From assembly GCA_021030915.1 (NCBI GenBank), contig JAGEMR010000058.1, forward strand, positions 112,351-176,350: a DNA stretch of 64,000 nt, read 5' to 3'. A program made the translations under genes and the position numbers. This document shows, in pieces, positions 1 to 11,350 of the stretch; position 1 is the stretch's first letter, and every line of letters begins with the position of its first letter. This stretch comes from Astrothelium macrocarpum. Taxonomy: Eukaryota; Ascomycota; Dothideomycetes; Trypetheliales; Trypetheliaceae. Under the pieces are notes generated by a model. It worked only from the letters and a program-made list of their open reading frames with translations. It ran no database searches and was not told the DNA's origin.

Positions 1-93
1 ATCTCTATCAATTTCGGCGAATGCAATTTCGGATAATTCTGCGAAGTATTTCATACCCATGATGCCCCTACGCGTCAACAAACATCTTACCAG

Positions 94-1872
94 CTTGTTA
101 GGTCTTCTGCCGTCTCAAATTTATCTCTCGACTTGCCTGAAGCGGATGCCGGGGATTGGGACGAATGGATTGCGCATCTGAGCTCCACCAACCATTCTCA
201 AAGTGCCGATGGAAATCAGTCAGACTCTAATGAGCTTATTCTCAACGATTCGTGTGAGGACAAGGTTATATATGGTGGGACTGTGACTATTGATGCAGAT
301 ACTATCAGCTCCTCTGTCTTGGACACTGGTGGGTCCAATTGCTCAGGAAGCCCAGTGCTATTTGCGCCAGCACCAATTCGACCTCTCCAGACTATCCAGA
401 GCCGGAAACTGTGGAGACAGGAGGATGAAGAGATATCCCCAGTACCCTGCAGATCTGTTTATCGAACGGCTCTGACTGATGGTGAAGCACTGCCTGTCGC
501 TTTTGAAAACTTTGCTCAAAGAGATTGTTCAGATATACCGCTACAATTGCTAAGGGGAGCGCGATCTCCAATTCCTCGGCATTTGAGCATCTCCCCTCAA
601 CACACATACTCAAGAACAAAGCCACTGGACGTAGATAGGTCTTCATTCAGCGATGATTCCAGTCCCTTTCTGCTTAGCAACGGCAACTCAGCCCATATTT
701 TATCTCTTCGACCTCCTACCAGTCGTGAAGAGAAAAGCCGAATGCGTAAGTTGCGTGATCTTCAGTGTAGCCGTCAGAGCATCGGACTTCTGCAGAAGCC
801 GACTCAGAATGAAAAGGTCTTCGTCACGGACAAACACGACATTGCAATGTTTCCAGCACCACCTCGCAAGAACCTTGCTCGAGAATATGCACCGATCGCG
901 AAGACAAAACTGATTGATATCGAAATGTCTGGTAGGAATGAGCCAGACGTGGATCTTTCATCGAAGGGAGATGCATCATTCACAGAACAATTGTCTCTCT
1001 CTCCTATCATGCTCGTTGCCGAACAGATTCCTTTTCCGAAGACATTGAGAAGAACCAAGCCAACACGCCTGGTCTTGCGAGACAACAATTTCTTGCCTAA
1101 AGAAGACGCTGTTGTAGCTGCTTGGCCAGATGATTCGGGTCTCATTAATTCGAGATTCGATTCTCACATTACTCGAGACGTTGACTTAAGGAGCCAAGGT
1201 ACGACACATAAAGAACAGAACTCGGCTCGATTCGATGCGCCATCCATCCTGTCACCCGAAAACCGTGCACCTCAAGAAACAAACTCTGCAGACACAGCCC
1301 CTTGGACTATGTTGAGACGATCCGGATTCTCTAAAGCAAGTCCACCAAGCTCCAAAATCATTGATGCCCGTGGCCGGAGTCTTCCATCCCTTTCCAAATC
1401 TTCTCCTACAAGTTTCGATACTAACAATGTTGCGTCAGAATTGGATCTTGCACAATCCCTCGCATGTGGCAGCATCGTGTCGTCTCATTGCTCCACAATG
1501 TCTCAAAAGATAAAACTGGAAGCCAATATCGAAGCATTGGAGCGACAAAACAGGCTTTTAGAAGCAGCTTTGATGGCAGTGCTGAGGACCGGTGGTGCTG
1601 TGGATAGATATCCTTGTGGAAGCGGTATCGTGGATGGACATGACGGAAAAAAACATGAGGTGAGCGATGCTGACGAGAGTCATGGAATCGATAGTAAGAG
1701 AGAAAACCGTGAGATACTCAAGGGTCTTCAAAACAGTAACCTAAATGTCATTGGCGATAAGATCGAAGCAGGGCGACTTGGTCCGTACTACATTCACAAT
1801 CCGATTAGAAGTTCCGCTGAAGAACTAAATGCTTTAGATTTTTTCATGAAGACCAGGAAAAGGAGTACGTAG
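94..1872 (+). CDS. Hypothetical coiled-coil protein, 5' partial
   Basis: Long open frame of about 590 codons ending in TAG. The first in-frame ATG lies about 200 codons into the frame, and an in-frame TAA sits at 34-36. The real start must therefore be upstream, joined by splicing; TTACCAG ending at 93 is a plausible acceptor and would open the exon in phase 0. The protein is Ser/Thr-rich and mostly disordered, with an acidic start (DWDEWIAHL). A short heptad-like segment (KLEANIEALERQNRLLEAAL, roughly 110 residues before the end) is the only clearly structured part and looks like a dimerising coil. I do not recognise the family and assign no function. The reading frame is convincing by length; the left boundary is uncertain. 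Confidence 0.7.
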   Translation, partial: LVRSSAVSNLSLDLPEADAGDWDEWIAHLSSTNHSQSADGNQSDSNELILNDSCEDKVIYGGTVTIDADTISSSVLDTGGSNCSGSPVLFAPAPIRPLQTIQSRKLWRQEDEEISPVPCRSVYRTALTDGEALPVAFENFAQRDCSDIPLQLLRGARSPIPRHLSISPQHTYSRTKPLDVDRSSFSDDSSPFLLSNGNSAHILSLRPPTSREEKSRMRKLRDLQCSRQSIGLLQKPTQNEKVFVTDKHDIAMFPAPPRKNLAREYAPIAKTKLIDIEMSGRNEPDVDLSSKGDASFTEQLSLSPIMLVAEQIPFPKTLRRTKPTRLVLRDNNFLPKEDAVVAAWPDDSGLINSRFDSHITRDVDLRSQGTTHKEQNSARFDAPSILSPENRAPQETNSADTAPWTMLRRSGFSKASPPSSKIIDARGRSLPSLSKSSPTSFDTNNVASELDLAQSLACGSIVSSHCSTMSQKIKLEANIEALERQNRLLEAALMAVLRTGGAVDRYPCGSGIVDGHDGKKHEVSDADESHGIDSKRENREILKGLQNSNLNVIGDKIEAGRLGPYYIHNPIRSSAEELNALDFFMKTRKRST

Positions 1873-2385
1873 GTGTGTCAAATGAGGAACGGGATTGTGA
1901 TAGAGAGGTCTTTGCGACGTGCTTGAGTTTTAGGCTTCTGCATATTGATAGCTTGGCATATTGGACATTCTCTAAGTCGATTTTGGAATACTCAAGATTG
2001 TAGCAAAATCATTATTGTTATCATTGGCCTCGCTCAATTTTAATATTAGTTCCGATTGGCGATACTGCTAAAATGTAAGATTAATTCAAAAATGGTTCGA
2101 AACGTCGCAAACCATCCTATCAATGCCAGGATTTGAGATTTGTATGCATTGCAGCTGTGGGATCTTTTCTACTATCTCGTTAGCAACGCACATCCAAGAC
2201 TTGTGACATAAAATATAATATCATGATCAGTCTCACGGCCGAACAGAGTCGCATCCAATGGGAAAGAATGAACGGATTGCCAAGCTACGCTAGTCAGAGC
2301 CCATGTTTGGGCACAGCTCAATACGCACCCGCGCTTTACAAAAATCCCACAATACCGCACAATCTCTCTATCGTCACTCGCGCAT
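1873..2385. other. Intergenic, convergent 3' ends
   Basis: AT-rich spacer between two convergent genes. It presumably holds both 3' untranslated regions. No convincing open frame or RNA gene is seen. Confidence 0.6.
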
Positions 2386-4598
2386 TTACCATCCGGGCGG
2401 CTCTGCCTTCTCAATTCCAAAGCGCTGGCTCAGCACGACCCATTGTGCAACCGTGATCACGTATCTCATGGCATTCAGATCACCTTCATCCGAAAACGCA
2501 TCTTCAAATCGCTTCGTCACCATGTCCACGTCCAGAAAGCCCAGCTGTTCGACATTCTCGGGTGTAACCAACTTTACAAGCATTGCATGCAGTGGCTTTC
2601 CCTTCTTGTATACGATCGGTGCAGAAAATGGATGCTTCTTGCGTCGATACAGCTCGTCGAGAATGTAGGGCTGGGCTGCCTCGCGCAGGATCCATTTCTC
2701 GGTCAGTTCGTTAGTGACTGGATCATACTTGATCTTCATGTTGGGAGGAAGCCCATTAACGTATTCGGTCAGGTGATGATCGAGGAAAGGAGGACGACCT
2801 TCAAGTGAGTGACTCATTTCCATGCGGTCGCCCATGCAGGTGAGAATGAAGTTGGGTAGAATAGACTTTATCCAGATATACTGTGAGGTATGAAGCGGAT
2901 GCCAGGTGTCTTGGATAAGGGTCAAAGTTGCATTGTCAGGGTTACTTGCTCGGGTTTCTTGGGGGTCGAGATCGCCGTAACATTTGGTCCACTCTGCAAA
3001 GTCCGCCATAGTCACCGTCCAGAGAAGTGAGGAGATAGACGTATTGTTGAGATTACGCCGTGCTATCGAGGATGAGGTTGCGGTGAACTCCGAAGAAGTT
3101 CCTTTGTAACCGGGTCGAGACCCTGCTTCCAGGGCACTTGTTAATCTGGCGCGCATGCCTTCATCTATGTGGTATGTGGGAAATGTTTGATCTGGTGCAC
3201 GAAGGAAATCCGGATAGAAGTGCCAGTAGCCACCGAAATGCTCATCTGATCCCTCACCGGACAAGATAACCTTGAAGCCGTGATCATGGGCTAATTTTGA
3301 CAGGGCGAATTTACCAACATAGTTTAGATCGGGGTTGTGATGCTCGCTGAAATAGGTAGCATCTGCAAACTTGTCCGCAAATTTGGTCTCGTTCATGCGT
3401 TCCGTAATGAGCTCCAAGCCAAGCATATCGGCCGTTCGCTGCGCCACGGCTTCACATACATCTTGTCAGCATTTGTAGAAAGTCTTTTTGCAACAATGCT
3501 TGAATTGAAGCACTTACGGCCTTCATCAAATTCAGTTCCTTTTTCGAATCCTATACAAAAACATTTCATTTGCTGCTTGGCTACCGACAAGTCGCGGCCA
3601 CTCTCGCGGCATTCTCCTTCAACGATGGACATCGCTATCCCACAAATTGCAGCTGAATCAATACCCCCGCTCAAATAAAACCCGATTGGAACGTCAGCAA
3701 TCAGACGGCATTTGACAGCTTCGAGCAGCTTGTTCCTCAACCCAACAATCATCTCATCCTCCGAACGATGGTCCTGAATATTTTTATCGGGATAAGTCAA
3801 GTCCCAGTATTTGCGTCGTTCCGTGTGGCCTTTGAAGGCTTCACAAGTCATCAAATACCCAGGGCGAAGCTGATCATAAATTAGAATTGATCGTCTAATT
3901 TTGAGACGCACAGCTCCTAGCATACCTTTTGGACGCCTTGAAAAATTGTCTTTTCATTATGCAACCAACTGTCATCAATAAGACTTCTCACGTCCCATTT
4001 AGGTTTCCATCCAAACGGCAAAAATCCTTTTGCTTCTGAGCAGAAGATTAGATGATGATCGACGACTGTCCAGAAAAGCGGCTTGACACCGTAACGATCT
4101 CGTGCTGCAAAGAAAGCCTTGCGCTTTGAATCATAAAGGCAAAGGGCAAATTCGCCGCGTAGCTCAGATACAAATCCAGGTCCATATTTCAGATACAGTG
4201 CTACAACCGCTTCGCAATCGCTATGGCCGTTGAACTGATAAAACTCTTTGAGATCATTGCGCTCGTTAGTGTCCATGTAAATTTCTCCATTGACCACGGC
4301 ATACACGCCATGCTCACTCTGGAACGGCTGCTTCCCGGAGTCCGAGAGGTCGTTGATTGCAAGACGCGTCAAACCCAAGGCTATGAACCACAGTCAACAT
4401 CAGCTGTTTGTGAAACGTGTAGATTTTCTCACCAATTCGATTGTCATTACTGATCCAAATGCCATGCGAGTCCGGACCACGGTGATGGATTGTCGTGAGG
4501 CTCGTTTCAACGGTGCTTTCAAGAAGTTGACGATATTGGCAATCCAAGCCAGATTGATGAATACTTTCAAGAGCAATAGTAGCGATAATTCCACACAT
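2386..4598 (-). CDS. Asparagine synthetase (glutamine-hydrolysing), AsnB type
   Basis: Cytosolic enzyme expected to make asparagine from aspartate, ATP and glutamine. Four exons: 4598-4433, 4380-3926, 3869-3518 and 3449-2386; the lengths sum to 678 codons plus stop. The start was chosen at MCG because mature enzymes need Cys2 as the glutaminase nucleophile. The class II amidotransferase half carries HHRGPD, NRIALGLTRLAI and the VNGEIY and FAARDRYG motifs. The synthetase half has the pyrophosphate loop SGGIDS at about 274-279 and the segment LSGEGSDEHFGG. It is longer and more bacterial-like than the usual fungal Asn2 (about 580 residues), so it may be a second, specialised synthetase. A TATATAAT element lies about 110 bp upstream. 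Family assignment is firm; physiological role is inferred. Confidence 0.93.
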
Positions 4599-6683
4599 GG
4601 CTTTTCCCAACTCCCTCGACCTTATCACAGTACAGTTATCTGTAAACGAATCCGATCAGCTTATTTACCTCAAAGCGAGTCTCACAATTGTGTTCTAGCT
4701 GCCCCATTATATAGACCGCCGCAGCATCAAGTGAGAAGTTGGTAATGCTCCGTAAGTGGTAGCAAGTCCGTTCTTCTCGGTTGTCATGAACTCCGGTGAG
4801 ACTTACGAGTGAGTGTAAGTAGTGAGGCTTCATTAAATCCTCACTAAGGCTATGTGCGCCTGTCATGTGGTTTTTTGCCATGACGGCGCTTCATGGAAGT
4901 AGTGCTCTCCGTTCTTCGCGTCGCCGCTTCCCTTGGTTCAGGTTTCATGCCGTAACAAAGAGACACCAAGAATGTCTGTTTAAGTATCATCGAAGCAACA
5001 GGAATCGACCATGTGGTTGCATCGAGGAAGCTGCAATGGTGTCATAATACTACAAATTTTCTATGCAAGGAAACTGCAGAAAGTATTCGCTAGAATGCAG
5101 GATTTCTATACGTTTCGGATAGCATTGCTCACAATCGGAGATAACAGTAAGCACGCCATGTTACTTTTTGCTTTGACTGCCACCGCATGCAACTAACATG
5201 GATTTTGGATACCTACTTTGTTCTCCAGCGATGAAGACTGGTAAGAATTGCGGTAGCCCTTGCTCCACTTCGATGTAGCTGGGAAAACACGGGGAAAGAA
5301 CGAGCCAGTTTAGTTGCCCAACCGAGGAAAAAAATGACCAGTTATTAGTCAAGATGCCCAAACAAAAAGTCATCAAAGTGGCTAACGGTACCGAAAAAAG
5401 GAGAGCCCAACGGAGTTAGCCTTGGAAAACCTCAGAACACGAACCTTGTACTGCAACATTTCCGAATTGTTTTCGCTTTGAAATTAGTTCACTGATGGCT
5501 TAGTTGGTGCGTTACAAGGGTCATTTGTCTGAGTCTTTGTTTCTTTGTGACATTGGTATAGCGCCCATGGTGAGAGCCGATCACCGCATGGTTGTTAGAA
5601 GACCCCAACCGGCCAAGACGTACCCACACACATTGGGTATGCAAGGTGTGATGGCTTTGAAAGACGGACTCGACTACGAGCATCTGGATATGCAAAAGCT
5701 GAAAGCAGTTAGGGATAGAGAGCAACAGATACTACTTTCGGGAACAATGTTTTTCCTAAGCCGTGTCCTAAACAACCACATTCTTACCCCTTTACTCTTA
5801 TCCATAAAGTCGATCAAGAGACGCCCGCTTAAGAACTTGTATCTTTATAAGGCTATTGAACTCAACGGTGATGAGTATCAAGAATAAGAGACATTTCTTT
5901 TGGGTGCCGTCTGCCTTGCCTTACGAAGCGAAATCGCAGATCAATCATTCCAAGGAATTCACAATCTCGCACTGCCGCAACAGAGACGTAGGACCCCACG
6001 AAGAACGGATATCCCTTTCATCTTTTGCTAAGCATGAGGCTTGTTGGAATCGGCGTAGAACACATGTTAGAAGAATGCTGAAATTTGTCGTGTCAGTTGC
6101 AGCAACATCATGCAAATGTTGATCTGAATTCCAACGGTCTCGGCATAGTCCTGTTCTGGTTGAGGGACTGGATTGAATAATCAGTGATCAAGCCGGGCTG
6201 ACGGGTACTCTTTGCTGAATCTAATCCTATCTTGGCGTTAAGAAATGTAGTCTTCAGATGGCTACAACGGTAAGGCGCATCTTCGAAAGGGACCAAACAT
6301 ATATGCCTTTGGTCCTGATCCCAAATCTATCGCGGCTTTGGACTTGAGGATGTATCTAATACACGTTGCTGAAGAAAGCGTCATTGTGGGATTTCGGTAA
6401 CCCGTGATAGCTGCCCATTGATATATCGTAAGTGACTAAAAGGGAAAATTACCGTGCGAATCGTACTAGAAGAAAGGGGTAATTCAGTGAAGCATGTGCC
6501 ATTTCCTCATTTGGCTCTGCACGAAATATCTGCATGCGTCACAAAGACTCCGGCTCTTGAACATGCTCAAGTGACCTTTCGCCTTCACATGTCACGCTCC
6601 CAATCACTTCTGTGAATCATCTATCCAGGCTTCGCTCATCATTCAAATAATCTAGACATCCATCTGCAGCTCAGCGAACCAAT
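4599..6683. other. Intergenic, divergent promoters
   Basis: About 2 kb between divergently oriented genes. Open frames here (the longest near 5504-5887) lack ATG starts at their 5' ends, recognisable motifs or plausible splicing partners. I see no gene. Confidence 0.55.
4706..4713 (-). promoter_or_regulatory. TATA-like element upstream of asparagine synthetase
   Basis: TATATAAT reads on the minus strand about 110 bp before the synthetase start. The position fits a core promoter with a moderate leader. No transcription data support it. Confidence 0.35.
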
Positions 6684-8084
6684 ATGCCAACATCGGTTCC
6701 TTCCAGTGATGGTGGCGATTTATTTCCGGAGTTTAGTGATGGTAATGTTATTGTTCTCATCGCTCCAGGTTATCGGCTCAAGCTCCACGTCGACCATTTG
6801 AAACGCTCTGCAGAACGTTTTAAGAAGTTGTTCGCTGAAGGTGCGACGTCAAAAGATCAGGCTGAGGCCATCCACGGTGCACTTTCTCGGAATACATCCC
6901 TTAACGAAGCCCCCATTGCTCCACCTCCAAGAAAGCGAGCCAAAAAGACTGATGCTACACACTATCTCGTCCTTCAAGGTGTCAACGAGCTTAATTTCCA
7001 GAGCTCTCCTGGTGTTCTTACTCCCACGGTAAGGATTCATACACTTAATCTATGTCTCTCGACTTTAGAAACGGAATACTAACAAATCTCACGCAAAAAC
7101 CAGACCAAGGATGTTGCCGTGAAAAATTCTGCTTTCCTGGCAGGTAATCTCAATGCGAAGATTGAGCCGCGCTATGTTCGCCTTTGGTATAATGTGCTGG
7201 GTTCCTTTTATAACGCCCCCTTGAGGCTTGATCAAACTGATCTTGCGACTCTGCTCATTGATAGTCACGGGATGGAAGCTATTGCTAGTTGGCTTGGCTG
7301 CGTTCCCGTGCTTTCTTACCGAATTGAACATGCTCTCCTGGGTCAAGGAGATGCACTCTGGAAGGCAATACTCAACAATCCGATTGCTTGGATCGGTCTC
7401 GCCTGGAAGCTCGGCGCCAAAGAAATTTACAAGGAAACCCTCATTCATTTGGCGGGGTTATTCCACCGCCTAACTTGTGACGAAAAAGGCAGAATCCCTC
7501 CCGCAATCCTTCCCAAGGTTATGGAAAAGGCCGAAGTTCTCGAGCAATTCAAAGCCAACGTGGATTTCCGCCTTGCGACTTGGCTCTCGCCTGACCTAAA
7601 ACCTCGCGGGATTATGAACGGTGCTACATCAGGACAAGATCACGGACGCATGGCATATGCGGACAACATCTATATGTGGGTTGCGCAGCATCTCTTTGAT
7701 CATTTCCTCAAATTTGCTTTTCAGAACGGGGACAATCGCGGGGCTTCCGATGGTGGGTACGCCTTTTACGACTGCGTCTTCAAAGCCAACTATCTCACCA
7801 AGGAGGACCAAGACAAGTTTCATAGTGGAGACTGTCCCATGACGCCCAAGGGACAGCGAGTGTTATACAATGCGCTTACGGATCTAAAGATCCAAGTCAA
7901 GGACTTGGTCAGGCCCCTGTTCTCAAACGCAGCAAGGATTGACAGAGACAAGGAGAAAGTGATGCATTTCACGTGTGTGCCAATCGCCGACAAGGATTTA
8001 GATTGGCTTATAGAAGCGAAAGGGTGGCATTCGGGACACAGTATTGAGGAAAGTGATGAGGCGATGAGTGAAGAAGACGACTGA
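6684..8084 (+). CDS. BTB/POZ-like domain protein
   Basis: Two exons, 6684-7028 and 7104-8084, give 441 residues. The intron has donor GTAAGG, branch ACTAAC and acceptor CAG. The N-terminal region (residues about 12-50) reads as a BTB/POZ start: an acidic lead, FSDGNVIVLIAPGYRLKLHV, then an LKRSAERFKKLF helix. Fungal relatives use such domains for protein-protein contacts, often as cullin-3 adaptors. An insertion with a basic PPRKRAKK stretch (about residues 75-90) could be a nuclear localisation signal. The C-terminal two thirds is a helical region that I cannot name, and the tail is acidic. The BTB call rests on pattern resemblance only. Confidence 0.8.
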
Positions 8085-8454
8085 TGGAGTTGAAAGTTTG
8101 AAGACATCAAAGGTCTCTGTTTCTGCAACGATTGAATAGGAGTGCTCAAAACCATTTCAATCTAATAACTATTATGAACAACCATGATGACAATGCAAGG
8201 GCGAGCCTGCGGTTGCTCTATCCTTGCAGACCTTTGATTCTGGAATTGCTTAGATAGCTTCATTCAATAACATTACACTTTGTTTAGAAAGATACTATGC
8301 TCATGTCAGAAATTGGGGCATAAGAGAGATGCATTCTTTTTGGTCGACGACTTCAGCCGGTTGGTTCCAATGAACGGGGCAAAATATGCCGTCGTTATAT
8401 TGACATGCTATAGTATAGACGCTCTTGAGTATTGTAAAAATCCCGCACCTTCAC
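8085..8454. other. Intergenic, convergent 3' ends
   Basis: Spacer between the BTB-like gene and the convergent complex I subunit gene. Nothing beyond likely 3' untranslated sequence is seen. Confidence 0.5.
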
Positions 8455-8752
8455 CTAATCATCATAACCTTCTGGTATCTTCCTCGGACCTGGCGGTACT
8501 ATCAATCGACCATGTCAGCGTTCGTTGTGAGGCGATGATGCCTAGTAGTGACCGCAAGTGAGACATACTTGGATATGTAAGTGGGATTGGCGGTCGGTCT
8601 GGATCTCCAAAGCGTTTCCGGAGAGGAGGGACTACTACAAGAATGACTGGGCCGAGCGCACCAACAGCCACAGAGTAGAATATTGCTGGCTTTTCATGAG
8701 AGGCCCAACGCAAGAATCGAAAAGGTTGGCGGAAGAAATATGGGCGGACCAT
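8455..8752 (-). CDS. NADH:ubiquinone oxidoreductase 9.5 kDa subunit
   Basis: Small accessory subunit of mitochondrial complex I, inner membrane. Exons 8752-8569 and 8489-8455 join to 72 residues; the second exon is only 35 nt and completes the C-terminus SPRKIPEGYDD. The central part has the family pattern FRFLRWASHEKPAIFYS, then a hydrophobic stretch with LGPV and PPLRKRFGD, then IPLTYP. One membrane span at about 20-40 matches the fungal family, which is roughly 70-80 residues long. The intron has donor GTATGT and acceptor CAG. It is transcribed divergently from the WBP1-like gene across 304 bp. Recognition is from remembered family motifs; the in-frame tiny exon gives strong support. Confidence 0.88.
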
Positions 8753-9056
8753 GACGGTTGCGGAGGGATTGAGGAGGGAGAGGCGAGGTTTCGATTGAAG
8801 CTGCCTATGTGCATTTCAGGTCAGCATAGCTCGTTGATTCTCCAACATGGTCTTGAGCCTTGCCTTGGAACCACAGGTAATCAAGATGTCTCAATTGGCA
8901 TATTCCAATTGTGAATGAGCTCTAGATTGAAGTTCCTCGCACCCGAACAGCAGCGGCGGAGTTTTGTCCTCCGCGGGCAAAGTCTTGGCAACACCATACG
9001 TTGCCAGAGCTCTACAGCTTGGAGCCTTCAATTGACCTCACAAGACGACCAGCACC
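8753..9056. promoter_or_regulatory. Shared divergent promoter region
   Basis: The 304 bp between the two start codons must hold both promoters and both leaders, for a respiratory subunit and an ER glycosylation subunit. No clear TATA box is seen. The bidirectional use is inferred from orientation only. Confidence 0.5.
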
Positions 9057-10641
9057 ATGCGGGCCATTCTTTCTTTTCTGCTATTGGTCCTTCTCGGTGT
9101 GGTGCAGGCCGTCAGTCACACTGGCAACCGGATATTGGTGGTAACGGAAGAGGTGGCTGAAAATGAAAAGTACAACAAATTCTGGAGCGACCTTACAAGT
9201 ATTATTATCCCACCACAATTGTTGATTGAGGGAAAAAAGCTAGAATAAACATTGATGACTTTGTCACACAGGTCGAGGCTACAAGGCCACTTTCAGACCC
9301 ATCAAAAGCGACGATGTCTCTCTCTTCCAACTTGGCGAACGAGCTCACGACCACTTGATCCTCTTTCCCAATAAATCAAAAGGTCTCGGAACAGTCCTTT
9401 CCCCCAAAAATATTCTCGAATTCGCGAAAATAGGCGGAAATGTCCTCTTCGCGTTGTCTGGCGACTCTCCTACTCCAGCTGCCATCAGCTCTCTCCTCCT
9501 TGAACTCGACATTCATCTTCCACCTGACCGCAACGCCGTTATTGTCGATCACTTCAACTACGATATCTCCTCCGCCGCTGATAAGCATGATGTCCTCGTG
9601 CTTCCGCCCATTCAACCCCTCCGATCTGATGTCAAGAATTTCTTTGAAACTGAAAACCCACTTGCCGTTCCTCGAGCCGTTGGTCAAGTCCTTGGTAATG
9701 CGAGTCCTCTTCTTACACCAATCCTTCGAGCGCCCAACACAGCATACAGCTATAATCCGAAAGACGATGGCGAGGCTGTCGAAGATCCATTCGGCTTCGG
9801 AAGCCAGCTCTCTGTTGTTTCGGCCATGCAAGCGCGCAATTCTGCACGCTTTACTGTTCTAGGATCAGCAGAAATGCTCGAGGATAAGTGGTTTGACGCC
9901 TCAGTGAAGCTGAGTGGGAAAACAACGAAGACAGGGAACCAGGAGTTCGCCAAGAAACTAACATCATGGACTTTCCAGGAGACAGGTGTATTGCTTGTGG
10001 GAAGCTTGACCCATTATCTGAACGAAGGGAGCAATAAGGGCGTTATAAATGAAAGTTCAGTCAGCGTCAGTGATCTAAATCCCAAGATCTATAAAATCAA
10101 GGACGAAGTCGTAAGTTTCATTCAACCCCTGATCTCAATCCTATCCCCTATCCAACCCTGCATTCAATGTGTTAATCGGCGCTAAATTACACAACAGACT
10201 TACTCTATCGAGCTCTCCGAATGGCAAAACGATCACTTTGCTGCTTACATCCCACCTCCCACGGACTCCATCCAACTCGAATGCACCATGCTCTCCCCCT
10301 TCCACCGACTCACCCTCACCCCATCGGCCTCTCTTTCCACACCCAACGCAACCCTCTACACCACCTCGTTCACCCTCCCGGATCAACACGGCATCTTCAA
10401 CTTCCGCGTCAACTACAAGCGGCCCTTCCTCACCAACGTCGACGAGAAGCGCACTGTTTCGGTACGTCATCTGGCGCATGACGAGTACACGAGGAGCTAC
10501 GCGATTAGCGGCGCATATGTGTGGATTGTGGGAGTGTGGACGACGGTGGTGGGCTGGTTGCTGTTTGTGGGAATGTGGTTGTATGCAGCGCCGACGGAGG
10601 AGGAGAGGAGGAAGATGGGGAAGGGGAAAAAGACGCAGTGA
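9057..10641 (+). CDS. WBP1: Oligosaccharyltransferase subunit Wbp1/OST48
   Basis: Essential non-catalytic subunit of the ER oligosaccharyltransferase, which transfers the N-glycan to nascent proteins. Exons 9057-9198, 9272-10110 and 10198-10641 give 474 residues. A signal peptide (MRAILSFLLLVLLGVVQA) is followed by NRILVVTEE, the usual OST48 start. The lumenal region contains GGNVLFALSGD and the late IELSEW and FNFRVNYKRPFL segments. One membrane span (about residues 430-455) precedes a basic cytosolic tail ending KKTQ, which fits the KKXX ER-retrieval signal known from yeast Wbp1. Introns have donors GTATTA and GTAAGT and acceptors CAG. Length matches fungal relatives. Confident call. Confidence 0.95.
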
Positions 10642-11350
10642 GGTCTGGCGTTGGGGTAGCGTTGTGATGGAGAATGAGTGGGGAGCGGATCCTGGTATCT
10701 TGGCTCCTTTAGGGGTACAAGTGGACCCCATTGGCTTGTATCTATAGGCATTTGTTTAGATAAAAAGTCTGAAGTTTCAAAGGCATATGCATTCCGTTAA
10801 GCAGGAATCTCTGCTGAGCAGGGCGATGCAATAGCTTGCAATATGATGGAATCTTTCAATTTTCATATGCATTATTTTCAAGAGTGTTCAATTACTCATA
10901 TGGTAATTGGAAGCCTGAGTAGGTACTTATGTCGGCTTGAGACCTACAAAGCAGATCATAGGTGAGAGTATGAACTCTTTTCCCTGATGAGCCTATAACA
11001 TTTTGAAACTCCGAGACTTCTCCCCATTAATGAAAATTGAGAAGAATGTGCAACATGAATTTGATATTTGTCAAGAAGCTAGCCGATTATCCTTTCTTGC
11101 AGTTGTCGGCGTCTGATCTTGGTTTGCTTGTGAGCTATCCCTGTGAAATGACGTAGAGCAGCAACCATGAATTCCATTATCCACCTTGAGCGCGTCCAAG
11201 CTACGCAGTCTTGGAACCGCGTCACCTCCACAGCACTCATCCCCAAATCTCAATTCTTACCCTTAAAAAGGCGACTTCGTCTTCGAAGTTAGCTACGACT
11301 ATAGTATGGACAACTGAGGCTTGACCAAAGGCACAAAACCCGTACCGGCT
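10642..11350. other. Intergenic
   Basis: About 700 bp between two tandem plus-strand genes. It contains the 3' flank of the WBP1-like gene and the promoter of the PIPK-like gene. No open frame with family resemblance is seen. Confidence 0.5.

Noticed and set aside
5504..5887. 127-codon plus-strand frame between the synthetase and BTB-like genes
   Set aside because: It starts at TTG, has no family motif or splicing partner, and reads like chance open sequence.
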